From Granulicella aggregans (GTDB taxonomy: Bacteria; Acidobacteriota; Terriglobia; Terriglobales; Acidobacteriaceae): DNA of 64,000 bases. Position 1 is the stretch's first letter. Each line of letters begins with the position of its first letter. Positions 50,918-59,686 of this stretch are shown piece by piece. The notes beneath the pieces are model-generated. The model was not told the origin of the DNA. It made no database searches and saw only the letters and a program-made list of their open reading frames with translations. The DNA lies in contig NZ_JACHIP010000010.1 in assembly GCF_014203275.1 (NCBI RefSeq), forward strand, positions 18,630 to 82,629. The letters run 5' to 3'. A program made the translations under genes and the position numbers.

Positions 50918-51667
50918 TTAGCTGGCTTTCAGTTGCTGCTCACTTACCTGCCCGGTACACCCAACTCCCTGATCGTATTCAGTGAGATTGGTGAGGTGGT
51001 CTCGGACGACCCGGTAGCACTCGCAAGCCATCTTTTCCAAGCCTGGAAGATCGAGAAGATTGATCTTGCCGCGTGTGTATTGGATGAGATTTAGGCTTTG
51101 GAATTGGCCTGCGACGATAGTTACGGTCGTACGGTTTGCGCCAAGCATGTCCGCCATGTACTCATGGGACAGAGGCAGAATGCGCCCCCCGTTCCGATCG
51201 GCGCAAAGAAGCAGCCAGCGGGCTAAACGTTGCTGGACAGAGTGACGGGCATTGCAGCCCGCCGTCTGTGCTGACTGAATGAATTGAGCCTGAAGATACC
51301 GCAAGGTAAGGTCTTGAAACACTGAGCAACGTTTGAATTCCTGAGCTGCCAGGGACGTTGTAGTGGTGTAGCCATGCCCGGCCACCTGCATATAGACCCG
51401 GTTGAGGCTCTTCTTGGTGCCCATCAGAACGGATGCACCTTGCACAGACTCCCACCCGGCGAGGCCCACCTCGACCTGAGAGCCATCGTCGAATGTCGTC
51501 GTCATCGACGCCATCCCCTCCTCAATGAAGAAGAGATGCTCGATATGATTGCCCGGAAACTCGATCTCATGGTTCACTGGAAGGTCGACTGCCTTCAGGT
51601 CCAAGCGCTTGATGGTTTCGGAATCAAAGCGTTGAAGTAGCCCATTCCTGAAATGTCCTTGTGTCAT
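50918..51667 (-). CDS. Crp/Fnr-family transcription regulator
   Basis: 249 residues from ATG 51667 (MTQGHFRNGLLQRFD); the frame extends to 51754 without coding character. An N-terminal cyclic-nucleotide-binding-like barrel (about 20-120) is followed by a dimer helix and a Crp-type winged helix (LPLSHEYMADMLGANRTTVT, LIQYTRGKINLLDLPGLEKM). No CxxxC iron-sulfur cluster is evident. The ligand is unknown. It lies 33 bp upstream of the relic response regulator and in the same direction. Confidence 0.87.
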   Translation of the reverse strand: MTQGHFRNGLLQRFDSETIKRLDLKAVDLPVNHEIEFPGNHIEHLFFIEEGMASMTTTFDDGSQVEVGLAGWESVQGASVLMGTKKSLNRVYMQVAGHGYTTTTSLAAQEFKRCSVFQDLTLRYLQAQFIQSAQTAGCNARHSVQQRLARWLLLCADRNGGRILPLSHEYMADMLGANRTTVTIVAGQFQSLNLIQYTRGKINLLDLPGLEKMACECYRVVRDHLTNLTEYDQGVGCTGQVSEQQLKAS

Positions 51668-51754
51668 GTGTGGCCTCGATCTCGGCTGGCCGATCAGATA
51701 CACCAAGGACGGCGTGGTATGGATCTCCGCGCGATGGCTTGTGATGCTACGCAA

Positions 51755-52027
51755 AGCATACGCGCTCTTTGGTGTTCTAGGCGACAGACCGCGAGATTTA
51801 GTTGCTGGCTGACGCCGCGCGATCTATTTAGGCTCCATTCGCACTCAACTTGGGCACGAAGACGACGACTCGATTGCTTCATTAGCCCCAAGTTCTACAT
51901 GTCTATGTAGTTGGCACCACAGATCAAGGAGCATGAAAAGGCCTATGGTTGCTGCACGTTAAGAAGGATTCATCCCCGACCGACCGGTACGCACGGATGT
52001 CTTTATGCAAGAGCAGAGAAGAGAGAC
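51755..52027. other. intergenic region between regulator and kinase
   Basis: No gene. It is a divergent promoter region for the Crp-like gene and the kinase at 52028; I see no clear operator. Confidence 0.4.
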
Positions 52028-53059
52028 ATGACAGACAAGCTAAAGCGAACGCACAGCGCAAACCGTAAACTCGCAACATCCCTGGAACTAAGCAATAAGG
52101 CCCTTAAGGAAGCCAATCAGAAGATTGAGCAACTCTTCGTGGAACTCGAAGAGACCCGACTTCGACACTTGGTGGATGAATGCGAGCTTCGAAAGCGGTC
52201 TGAACTGGACGATCTCAAGAACGAGTATGTCGCCATGGTGTCCCATGAGCTGCGGTCGCCTCTGACAAGCGTCCGGGGTTCCGTTGGAATTCTGGCGGCA
52301 GGCCTTATGGGTCCAGTGAACGACAAAGCCGCCAAGCTCTTCCATATCGCTTTGAGCAACCTGGACCGGATGATTCGGTTGGTCAACGACGTCCTTAGCC
52401 TCGAGCGAATCGCCTCCGGGACCACCTCGTTCCAAGTGCAGGAATGCTCGTTAGTAGATTTGGCACAACAGGCTATCGAAACAATGATGCCCACTGCTCA
52501 CGCGCTCAATGTCGAGCTTACCGTTCCCGCCGCGACTCAGGCATCGGACCGCAAGCTCTTCTTTCATGGAGATCCGGATAAAGTCTTGCAGGTTCTCATT
52601 AACTTGCTATCGAACGCCATCAAGTTTTCTTCACCCCAAGGGGAGGTGGTGCTCGATATCCAGGCATCTGTCGACCAATTGACTTTGAGAATCTCAGACG
52701 AGGGGCGAGGCATTCCAGAAGGCCAGCTTGAGAAGGTGTTCGAACGATTTCGGCAGCTTGAGCATGACGATGCCCGTCGGCTTGGGGGAACGGGACTCGG
52801 GCTTGCAATCTGTCGAGCCATTGTTGAACAACATGGCGGCGCGATTTGGGCAGAGAGAAATTCTGGCAAAGGCACTTCATTTCTTGTGACCTTGCCCCGC
52901 GCTACACACAAGCTGCATACAGAGGAACCTGCCGAAAAGGCCTATGCGCGTGCAGCATCGCTTGCAAGGCGGCCACAGGCGGAAAATGAGCTTCAACGGT
53001 GTCCGCAATCGCAACCAACACGGGGTTCTGGACAACGTGAGGGCACCCTGACGCCATGA
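52028..53059 (+). CDS. cytosolic sensor histidine kinase (HisKA-HATPase)
   Basis: 343 residues from ATG 52028, preceded by GAGAAGAGAG. A coiled-coil of about 60 residues leads to HisKA with His in MVSHELRSPLTSVRG (residue 73). N box NLLSNAIKFSSP, G1 DEGRGIPEGQLEKVFERF and G2 GTGLGLAICRAIVEQHGG follow. The C-terminal about 45 residues are disordered (AEKAYARAASLARR). No membrane segment or sensor domain is seen, so the input may come from an interacting protein, for example the upstream Crp-like regulator. It lacks its own receiver. Confidence 0.9.
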   Translation: MTDKLKRTHSANRKLATSLELSNKALKEANQKIEQLFVELEETRLRHLVDECELRKRSELDDLKNEYVAMVSHELRSPLTSVRGSVGILAAGLMGPVNDKAAKLFHIALSNLDRMIRLVNDVLSLERIASGTTSFQVQECSLVDLAQQAIETMMPTAHALNVELTVPAATQASDRKLFFHGDPDKVLQVLINLLSNAIKFSSPQGEVVLDIQASVDQLTLRISDEGRGIPEGQLEKVFERFRQLEHDDARRLGGTGLGLAICRAIVEQHGGAIWAERNSGKGTSFLVTLPRATHKLHTEEPAEKAYARAASLARRPQAENELQRCPQSQPTRGSGQREGTLTP

Positions 53060-53249
53060 TTAGGTTTCCGACCTGCTGGCAAGCCTGGCTTGTTGGAAGC
53101 ATTTGCCGTTCTGACGAAGGTACAGACAAGCGCAACCCACGCTGCATTTGCTTTCGCCCCAACCCCTAGCCGATGAAGCATCCAGCGCTAGCTGCTTTCA
53201 CCACACCAAGACGTGTATTGAGCTCATGTCTTCGACGTAGAATCGTGCA

Positions 53250-53453
53250 ATGGCCAAAGCCCCCGCAGCAATCACGTCACCGAAGGTCAAGAAGCTCGCG
53301 CAGAAGGCGTTGCAGTCTCCGAGCATGCTCACCACGGAAGAGACCCGCGAACTCGGCGCGTCCGTCATGGCTCATCTGTCGCCGCCAAATGAAGTCGCTC
53401 CTGGTCTAGCCAAGAAGTCGTCGACGAAGAAGTCAGCGGCAAAACGTTCCTAA
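53250..53453 (+). CDS. small Lys/Ala-rich protein
   Basis: 67 residues (MAKAPAAITSPKVKKLAQKA start). A central conserved TTEETRELGASVMAHLSP helix with a basic, histone-like C-terminus (GLAKKSSTKKSAAKRS). I recall similar short genes beside HU-like genes. It may bind DNA. It is 30 bp upstream of the HU gene. Confidence 0.65.
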   Translation: MAKAPAAITSPKVKKLAQKALQSPSMLTTEETRELGASVMAHLSPPNEVAPGLAKKSSTKKSAAKRS

Positions 53454-53483
53454 GTCACTCAACCGCATCACCCGAGGATCCCC

Positions 53484-53933
53484 ATGGCAACGAAGAAAGC
53501 CCCAGCTAAGACGGCGACCCCAGCCGCTAAGAAAACCACAGCCGCGCCCGCGAAAAAGTCTGCAACGGCAACGAAGATGACAAAGACAGAATGGATACGT
53601 TTTGCCGCAGAGAAGCTTGAACTGACCAACAAGCAATCCGCCGCGTTCACTGAGTTGCTCGCAGCAACTGCGATTCAGGAGACGAAGAAGAACGGCGAGT
53701 TTACGATTCCTGGGATCGGCTTTAATTCTCACATTGCCAACAGTTCTTACGATCTATGGATTTTATGTCATACCGTTCCTGACGATGAACGGCCGGAGCT
53801 AAGCCGCGTCCAGCGCTGGTTTCAGGCAGGTTCACGAAGGGACAATGCTTCGTCTGTAGATCTTCGATTTGAGCGAAAACTTCGCGCCGGGTGGCCGGAA
53901 CGAATCCCGCACGCACTCTGGCTGCGTAGATGA
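53484..53933 (+). pseudogene. HU-like DNA-binding protein, truncated and fused to foreign sequence
   Basis: The N-terminal Lys/Ala/Pro-rich extension (ATKKAPAKTATPAAKKTTAA) and KMTKTEWIRFAAEKLELTNK QSAAF...GEFTIPGIG are a bacterial histone/HU-family start. The expected second half (the DNA-clasping arm and dimer strand) is missing. After GIG the frame enters the segment NSHIANSSYDLWILCHTVPD, which recurs at 57375-57450, and then runs antisense through the ligase relic. The HU half is 53484-53724. As it stands the protein lacks the DNA-binding arm. Confidence 0.75.
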
Positions 53934-54608
53934 GGTCTTTGCCCCGGTAGAAGCCAATGATGAGCGCGTCGAACCCGTGCGTCCCTTTTGTGTATCCGCC
54001 GATGACGAATTCTTGGCCGAGGTTGATGCGATGTTTCGCCCACAACCCCGTACGCTTACCGGGTTGGTAGATGCCGTCTACTCGCTTTGCAACAACGCCC
54101 TCTAACCCATGCTCGCGCACAAACGGCAGCATCGCTCTGGAATCGGTCTGAACCACCGAAAGGCTGATGTGATCGTTCACCGGCAAGATCTTTTCAAGGA
54201 TAGCTCGACGCTCCGCCAAGGGAAGATGTGTGACAGCTTTACCCTTGGCGACCAGGATGTCAAAGGTATAGTAGTGAATTCGAGACTCTGCCGAGCGGAA
54301 GTTTTGAAGCAGGTTGAAGTCCGTCCGGCCTTCGTCGTCCAGCGCTACGAGCTCTCCGTCGATGATCGTGTTCTTTGGAAGTCCTTTCAATGCGGCAGCA
54401 ATGTAAGGAACTTCTGATTGAGAATGTTGCCTCGGCGTGAGAAGAGGGTTGTCTCTGATGCATCCTTGACCGCCTCTAGCCGAAAGCCGTCGAGCTTGAT
54501 CTCGTAGGTCCACTCGGGACCTTCAGGAATCAAGGGCACTGCTAAACACTCCATCGATTCGATAAAGCCGATGTTCTGGGTGTCCTTCTTGTCGATCGTG
54601 GCACTCAT
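53815..54608 (-). pseudogene. ATP-dependent DNA ligase (LigD/LigC type), frameshifted and 3'-truncated
   Basis: The start MSATIDKKDTQNIGFIESME and the catalytic Lys motif WTYEIKLDGFRLEAVK are intact. One base is missing near 54425 (TTCC for TTTCC), shifting the frame to PYIAAALKGLPKNTIIDGEL, followed by LVALDDEGRTDFNLLQ, GLEGVVAKR and LWAKHRINLGQEFVIGGYTK. The C-terminal OB domain ends abruptly at NLPETSAGR (about 53815), where it joins the same foreign segment that cuts the HU gene. It is doubly broken. Confidence 0.85.
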
Positions 54609-54646
54609 GAGGTCTCCACTTGTTGTCTCTCGGACAGACAGCCGTC

Positions 54647-55021
54647 TTATTCTTGTGCGTCGGCCCAGCCCCGCTGCCAGCCATGCGACTTCGACACGTC
54701 AGATCCTTGCCCGTCCAATCCAGCCTGAAAACCGATCTTGCGATCCGCCTGATACCCCGGATCGTTCTCCATTGGATCGGCGGGTATCTCGTCCCTTTCA
54801 GGTAGATTGCTCTCAAGGCAGTCGTCACAGCCATCACCGTGCTCCACCAGCGCCATGTAGGCCGTCGTCAGTTCCGTGATTCGGTCCTCTGGTTCTTCGG
54901 CCCCTAGCCGGTTGACTCCTTCTCCGGCGGTGATCAAGAACGCTTCTACCAGCTTCATTCCTACGTCGCAGGCAGGCATCTCGTCCATCTTCCACAGGTC
55001 CAGTAGCTTGCTGTGATTCAT
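54647..55021 (-). CDS. conserved hypothetical with RHXQ/WxxGW-type tail
   Basis: 124 residues from ATG 55021 (MNHSKLLDLWKMDEMPACDV). The tail KIGFQAGLDGQGSDVSKSHG and WQRGWADAQE looks like the ribosome-modulation-factor-like GxxAY...CPY...WxxGW pattern. The middle is acidic (DDCLESNLPERDEIPADPME). The promoter and first ten codons are duplicated at 57505-57640. No function is assigned. Confidence 0.65.
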   Translation of the reverse strand: MNHSKLLDLWKMDEMPACDVGMKLVEAFLITAGEGVNRLGAEEPEDRITELTTAYMALVEHGDGCDDCLESNLPERDEIPADPMENDPGYQADRKIGFQAGLDGQGSDVSKSHGWQRGWADAQE

Positions 55022-55167
55022 AGCGGTCACCTTATCCCTACTGCCACATTTGATGCGCATAGCTCGCGCGGTTTATATCATTATTGTTATAATGAACAGT
55101 GGAAATGACGTGCGGTGCGAAGAGCGGACAGAGGGACGATTGCCACGATTCACAACCGGGAACCCGC

Positions 55168-55191
55168 TATCAGGATATCCGGTTATCCGGT
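55168..55191. promoter_or_regulatory. three tandem octamers TATCAGGA-TATCCGGT-TATCCGGT
   Basis: Perfectly phased 8-bp repeats upstream (110 bp) of the 55303 gene and downstream of a duplicated promoter. It is the most complete occurrence of the dispersed octamer also seen at 21187, 21905 and 58203. Confidence 0.5.
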
Positions 55192-55302
55192 TGACTAGCT
55201 AAGGCGGTGGAGTCTTCGCCGCTGTCCGAGAACAATCTAAGCATCTCGCGCACACCGTCTTGAGCCTTAAAATCGCAGTGTGAAGAGTGGGACAGTGCCT
55301 CC

Positions 55303-55737
55303 GTGACCAGGCTTGCTGTGGACCCCCGGCGAAGATTTAGGATCTTCGGAGTGATTCCCATCACCACAAATCGGGTGCTGGTCAATGTGTCGGCAAGCGA
55401 TTGGGCGGCTCACTTCATCGGCCCTTGCGGCCAAGTGCGCATCGGCCCGTGGCTCTTGCACCACAGCGCGGAAGAAGTTGAAACCCTCTTAGCCTGGGGT
55501 AAAGTTTCGCCCGAAGCATTAGAGGAGCATCGAACGAACATACGGCGCGGGGGAACCTCGAGTGTTGTATGGCAGCTCTCAAACCGCCAGGTGGCGCAGC
55601 TGATTGAGCGCGGCGAGGGCTGGCCGTGGAACGGTTATGAACTGCGGAAGATGAAAAAGGCGGGGGACTACCCGCCGCGTCGTTTGGCCTATCGTTCAAG
55701 CCTAACGGGCGGGATTATGTCCGGGTTTGGCCGCTAA
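55303..55737 (+). CDS. hypothetical protein, 144 residues
   Basis: GTG start at 55303; no better start is seen. The composition is typical of a folded protein (FGVIPITTNRVLVNVSASDW, FIGPCGQVRIGPWLLHHSAE, LIERGEGWPWNGYELRKMKK). No known domain. It is preceded by the tandem octamers. Confidence 0.5.
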   Translation: MTRLAVDPRRRFRIFGVIPITTNRVLVNVSASDWAAHFIGPCGQVRIGPWLLHHSAEEVETLLAWGKVSPEALEEHRTNIRRGGTSSVVWQLSNRQVAQLIERGEGWPWNGYELRKMKKAGDYPPRRLAYRSSLTGGIMSGFGR

Positions 55738-56029
55738 TGCCGAGCTGTAGATACGCCCTCCATGGCCGGGCTTATGGCAGTCGGAATCGCGCTAAGGTGT
55801 CTCCATGTGTGGATGCCACGGACGCCGTCCGACAAGCAACATACAGCTGAGCACTATCGGATACGCGCCCTCGGGGAGGTACCGCTAAAGGCAGGGCTGA
55901 CTGGAACATTACCCCGGATTCGATGCAGCCTGTCATCCGCCTCGGCAGAGATACCGGCGAGCGAGAGCTCACTACGATGTAGACTGGTCTGCCATACTTA
56001 GATGGGTATACCCGCTTGTGAGGGCCTCG
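55738..56029. other. intergenic region, no supported gene
   Basis: About 290 bp. No protein-like frame. The promoter for the PIN operon should lie near 55960-56020. Confidence 0.4.
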
Positions 56030-56770
56030 ATGCGGAATCTCCGAATGCGCGTAAAACTGAATAAAGGTAGGCGCGGGATCGCTCTGGATAAGCTTGAGCG
56101 ATTCGTCGCCGATATGCGCAAATTTCTAGCCCAAGTGGGGGATGATCTTCAGATTCCAGACCCTCGTAAATGGGTTGGCGTCGATTTTGAGAACAGTTCG
56201 CTGGCCTTCACTAATGAAAGTGAAAACGCTGTATCTCAAGACAAGTCCGCTAACTTCAACAGCAGCATTCTTGCGCTGGGGCGTAGTGAATATCCGCCCT
56301 TCATTCAAGAGGCTACTGCCAACCAGTTCTTTAACATCACCAGCGTATTTGTAGGTGGTGAAACCGCTGACTTGGCGGTGTTTGATGAGTCCGACAATCC
56401 CATCTGGTTCGAGATAAGCAACAAGACGGGCGTGCTCGCTAGGAAGCATCAGATTCTCCCATTTCGCCACACCCAGGGAGCGGTGCAGGGCACGATCCAT
56501 AACATCTTCGTTGAAGCGGAGCGACCGTATTTCACCCTGCGAGAACTCTCTTCGCAAAAGCTGGTAAAGTGCTTTTTCAAAGAAGATGACTATGCTGCCG
56601 TAGTCGAATCGCTGAAGAACAAAGGCCAGATTCTACACGTTCGCGGAGTCGTTACCACGGAAACCAGCAAGCGTGATATTGACCACATCACCGTTTCCAG
56701 AATTGTTCCCTCAGAGCCATACAGTTTTGCCGACGTAAAAAGTTTCTTAGGTAACCACTGGAGACAATGA
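56030..56770 (+). CDS. unknown protein, first gene of a PIN operon
   Basis: 246 residues from ATG 56030 with GAGGG five bases before (GTG at 56018 also possible). A helical N-terminus (GIALDKLERFVADMRKFLAQ) leads to a beta-rich core (IQEATANQFFNITSVFVGGE, DESDNPIWFEISNKTGVLAR) and a C-terminal strand-helix region (GQILHVRGVVTTETSKRDID). I do not recognise a domain. It ends in an ATGA overlap with a PIN nuclease gene. It is larger than common VapB-type antitoxins, so it may be a new kind of antitoxin or a sensor. Confidence 0.65.
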   Translation: MRNLRMRVKLNKGRRGIALDKLERFVADMRKFLAQVGDDLQIPDPRKWVGVDFENSSLAFTNESENAVSQDKSANFNSSILALGRSEYPPFIQEATANQFFNITSVFVGGETADLAVFDESDNPIWFEISNKTGVLARKHQILPFRHTQGAVQGTIHNIFVEAERPYFTLRELSSQKLVKCFFKEDDYAAVVESLKNKGQILHVRGVVTTETSKRDIDHITVSRIVPSEPYSFADVKSFLGNHWRQ

Positions 56771-57318
56771 GCAAACCGCGCATTTACTGCGACGCAAACC
56801 CCATCATTGAACTAGCCAAACTTGCTAAGAAGACCCACACCCCTTCGCGGGAGCGTGAACTTTGGTTCCTTAGCCAGATGCTGAAGGCTGCTCAGAATGA
56901 TGAAATAGAGCTCTATACGTCAAGCATCAGCATCGCGGAGTGTGTCCCCGCTGGGGATGATTGGAGCAAAGATGTTCAAGAGTTCTTTGTCGGCGTTCTC
57001 ACGTCCGGATTGATGTTCCGGCTCGTTCAGGACTCCATATTTGTGGCGGAACAGGCGCGCGATCTTCGATGGACTCACAATCTTCAACTTAAGGGCGCGG
57101 ATGCTATCCATGTCGCATCCGCAATCGAAGCGGAATGCACTGAGCTTATTAGTTGGGATGGAGACCTGAACAACGAACGATCGATCAAGAAGGCGGCAAT
57201 CCTGACTAGTCTTGGTCTACAGGTAATTCTCCCCAGCCAGTCCAAGCTGCTGCCGATCTACTACCAGTCGGAGCCGACGCCGATCCTCGCTGGCCTTGAA
57301 CTTCCACCCATAAACTGA
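56767..57318 (+). CDS. PIN-domain ribonuclease, second gene of the operon
   Basis: 183 residues. PIN acids: IYCDANPIIELAKLA (first Asp), ISIAECVPAGDDW (Glu), LQLKGADAIHVASAI (Asp) and ELISWDGDLNNE (Asp). A short C-terminal tail (QSKLLPIYYQSEPTPILAGL) may dock to the partner. It should be a metal-dependent RNase. Translational coupling to the upstream gene gives the arrangement of a toxin with its partner. Confidence 0.8.
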   Translation: MSKPRIYCDANPIIELAKLAKKTHTPSRERELWFLSQMLKAAQNDEIELYTSSISIAECVPAGDDWSKDVQEFFVGVLTSGLMFRLVQDSIFVAEQARDLRWTHNLQLKGADAIHVASAIEAECTELISWDGDLNNERSIKKAAILTSLGLQVILPSQSKLLPIYYQSEPTPILAGLELPPIN

Positions 57319-57339
57319 CTTGGGTTAGCGGTTTTGGGG

Positions 57340-57650
57340 TATAAAGCGCGCATATTCATGAGTATTTTGGTTCTCGCACGGCCAACGGCGCTTACGATCT
57401 GTGGGTCTTGTGTCATTCCATTCCCGACAATCACACGGCGGACCTGAAACAGTCGGCTTTAGATCACAAGACGCCCATCCCTAACATGCATGTGACGCTT
57501 CCTCGCTCCAGTGGCTTGCTGTGATTCATGGCGGTCACCTTATCCCTACTGCCAAAATCGATGCGCAAAGCTCGCGCGGTTTACATGGTTATCGTTATAA
57601 ACGAACAGTGGAAATGACGTGCGGTGCAAAGAGCGGACGGAGAACCGTCC
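57340..57650 (+). repeat. collapsed copy of the 53.7-55.1 kb region
   Basis: 57375-57450 matches 53729-53800 at the protein level (ANGAYDLWVLCHSIPDNHTA versus ANSSYDLWILCHTVPDDERP). 57510-57640 matches 54995-55137, including the start codon and upstream promoter of the 54647 gene (GACGTGCGGTGC). The ligase relic in between is absent. Confidence 0.75.
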
Positions 57651-57749
57651 CACTCTTCGCACCGCGCTTGGAAGACCCTTATGAAACTGGCGTCTCCCAC
57701 ATTGCCCACTGCCCCGGCGACCGCTTTCAGCTTCGGTAAACAAAACAAG

Positions 57750-58184
57750 CTACTGTACGTCTGAGACTTTTCCGTCGATCAGGATCACCTTCATGTCCTT
57801 GTAGATGAAGACCTGCTTGGTCCCGAGATCCACGATCTTATCCGGATTGCCTAGCGACTGCTTTACCTCGTCCGGGGTCATGCCGAGCTTAACTGTCTTG
57901 CTCTCGACGGCTGAAGCGACGGCAGGGTCCGCGATCACGGTGTCAATCGTCTTCTTCACATCTTCCGGGGTCATGATGTCCAAGCCTGGAAGCTTGACGT
58001 TTAACTCTGCACGGTATCGCGTGCTCATGCCGTCGCCGAGGGTGGCGACATCAACGGTTAAAAGCTCGAGTTGCACGGCGTTCTTCTTCACGAAGATCTG
58101 GGTGATGTAGACCTTCTCATTGGAGCGCGGGCCGGCTTGGTGGATTGACGGTGCGGACTGGAATCGGCATATGGCAGTCAACAC
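57750..58184 (-). CDS. conserved protein, probable N-terminally truncated lipoprotein
   Basis: 144 residues as read from 58184. The C-terminal 100 residues (LGMTPDEVKQSLGNPDKIVD, QVFIYKDMKVILIDGKVSDV) look like the BamE/SmpA-type TPDEVxxxLGxP repeat and a beta-strand tail, typical of exported Acidobacteriota proteins. The first 20 residues lack a signal peptide. The start could be a truncation, or the true start lies in a lost 5' part. An octamer site lies just upstream. Confidence 0.55.
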   Translation of the reverse strand: MLTAICRFQSAPSIHQAGPRSNEKVYITQIFVKKNAVQLELLTVDVATLGDGMSTRYRAELNVKLPGLDIMTPEDVKKTIDTVIADPAVASAVESKTVKLGMTPDEVKQSLGNPDKIVDLGTKQVFIYKDMKVILIDGKVSDVQ

Positions 58185-58202
58185 GCCCTATGCCGATTGG
58201 TT

Positions 58203-58218
58203 TATCAGTCTATCCGTT
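58203..58218. promoter_or_regulatory. tandem octamers TATCAGTC-TATCCGTT
   Basis: Fourth occurrence of the phased octamer, between the truncated lipoprotein-like gene and the LysM gene. Confidence 0.45.
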
Positions 58219-58264
58219 TAGCAGTGTGATTTTTTATGGCCGGGCAGGTCTGCCGTACGCCGGT

Positions 58265-58661
58265 TTAGGACTTGATGAGTGGAATGTCGAGGAGCTGGCC
58301 GACCTGAATCTTGTTCGCATCGGCCAGGTGATTGGCCTTCGCGATCTCATCGTAGTTGTTGGCGTGACCATAGAAGAGCTCGCTCACTTTGCTGAGATTG
58401 TCGCCCGATTGAATGGTGTAGGACCCGTCTTGACCGCCGGTGTTGCTGATCTCATGCTTGAGATCGGCGCACTGCGGGTCGACCTGCTTGATGATGTCCC
58501 AAACGCGTTCCAGCACTACCTGCGATGGAGCCTGAGCAACGAGATGGTACTGCTCACCTACCAAATCGGAACCTACAAACTTGGCACCGTAGGGCTCGAA
58601 CTTCTTAATCATGTCGACGACGGGATGCGTATTTCTGCTGCAATGCCTGAAAGTCAGCCAC
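58265..58661 (-). pseudogene. LysM-domain protein, one inserted base
   Basis: Start GTG at 58661 (VADFQALQQKYAS) with CAGGAG seven bases upstream. One extra C at CATCCCGTCG breaks the frame. The next frame continues VVDMIKKFEPYGAKFVGSDL. The C-terminal LysM is clear: YTIQSGDNLSKVSELFYGHA, ANHLADANKIQVGQLLDIP. The repaired product has 131 residues. An N-terminal helical part is followed by the LysM. It may bind peptidoglycan; I see no signal peptide. Confidence 0.8.
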
Positions 58662-58684
58662 TTCGGTTCTCCTGGGATAAGGGT

Positions 58685-59098
58685 TTAGAGGAACTTGCTG
58701 AGAAGCTGTGACGCCATGCCACCGTAGCCACTTTGCGGCGGAGACTGCTGGCCCCCATTGGTGAAATGTGCGAGGACCATGGGAAGCACCGTTGCCATGG
58801 CCACCTTCGCAATTTCAGGCGAGACACCAGCCTTCGCAGCAACGTTCTCGATGAAGCCTGTGTTTCCGAGGCCTTGTTCGATCTGGCCGGGCGTGGCCGT
58901 AGGTTCTTGGCCGTTGGACCAGTTTTGGACGTGGTCGGCCATACTGTTGTTGCGGAAAGAGTCGATGACGCCGGAGAGGCCGCCAGGATGCTGTTCAAGA
59001 GCCTGCATCATGCCGCTCGCGACATTTGCGTTGGTGCCTGGGTTTGTGCTCTGGCCCTGTTGACTGGCCATTCCTTCGATTGTGTCTAGTAGTCCCAT
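58685..59098 (-). CDS. YidB/DUF937-like protein
   Basis: 137 residues (MGLLDTIEGMASQQGQSTNP start). Pattern LEQHPGGLSGVIDSFRNNSM ADHVQNWSNG, then GQIEQGLGNTGFIENVAAKA, AKVAMATVLPMVLAHFTNGG and a C-terminal SQLLSKFL. This is the YidB/DUF937 helical family common next to LysM and DUF2382 genes. A relic copy lies at 43748-44030. GAGGTC upstream. Confidence 0.9.
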   Translation of the reverse strand: MGLLDTIEGMASQQGQSTNPGTNANVASGMMQALEQHPGGLSGVIDSFRNNSMADHVQNWSNGQEPTATPGQIEQGLGNTGFIENVAAKAGVSPEIAKVAMATVLPMVLAHFTNGGQQSPPQSGYGGMASQLLSKFL

Positions 59099-59196
59099 AC
59101 ATGACCTCGGGTGTGAGATGCGGAAAGCTGGCTAAGCTGAATGAGGTGCGTCTCAGGCTTCTTCCTCGGCCCGAGACCTCTGGAAACATGGAGAGG

Positions 59197-59686
59197 CTAC
59201 TTGGGGCAGGGCTTTCCGGCATCGGGGCGTGCGCCTTTGGCAATGGCGTCAGACTCACTCATGTAGGCACCCTTTTTTCGTCTTGCCGTAATATCGATCG
59301 CCGCTGCAGTGGTAGACCTTGGTGGAGGTATTGACCCAAACCTGGCCCGGTCCGCCCCCGGCTGCGGGCTGACTCGGCATAGCTGACGCGCCGGAGTTCG
59401 CTGTGGGGCGGGGTGCGGGCGCAGACGTCGGCGCCGGAGGCGACGTTGGAGCCGCGCTGGCCGTTGCTGCTGGGGTTGGGGCTGGTGCGGCCGAAGCTGT
59501 GGCGTACCAGGTCTGGACGCCCTTGTGGCCGGAGCAGGCCCCACTCTTAGCCTTGGCAGTGGAGTAGGTGCCGTCTTTACACTGGCCCGTCGCCCCGGCC
59601 GGAGCTTGTGCGTGAGCAAGGGTGCAGACGGACATAAAGAGTGCGGCGAAAATAGCGATGGCGCGTTTGGTCACAGATCCCTCCAT
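59197..59686 (-). pseudogene. exported DUF3761 protein, one inserted base
   Basis: Signal peptide (RAIAIFAALFMSVCTLAHAQ), then a DUF3761 domain (QCKDGTYSTAKAKSGACSGH KGVQTWY), a Pro/Ala linker and a second small motif (VWVNTSTKVYHCSGDRYYGK). The frame stops early at KKGCLHE. One extra G at AAAAGGGTGCC would restore AYMSESDAIAKGARPDAGKP at the end of the family. The repaired length is 162 residues. Confidence 0.8.
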
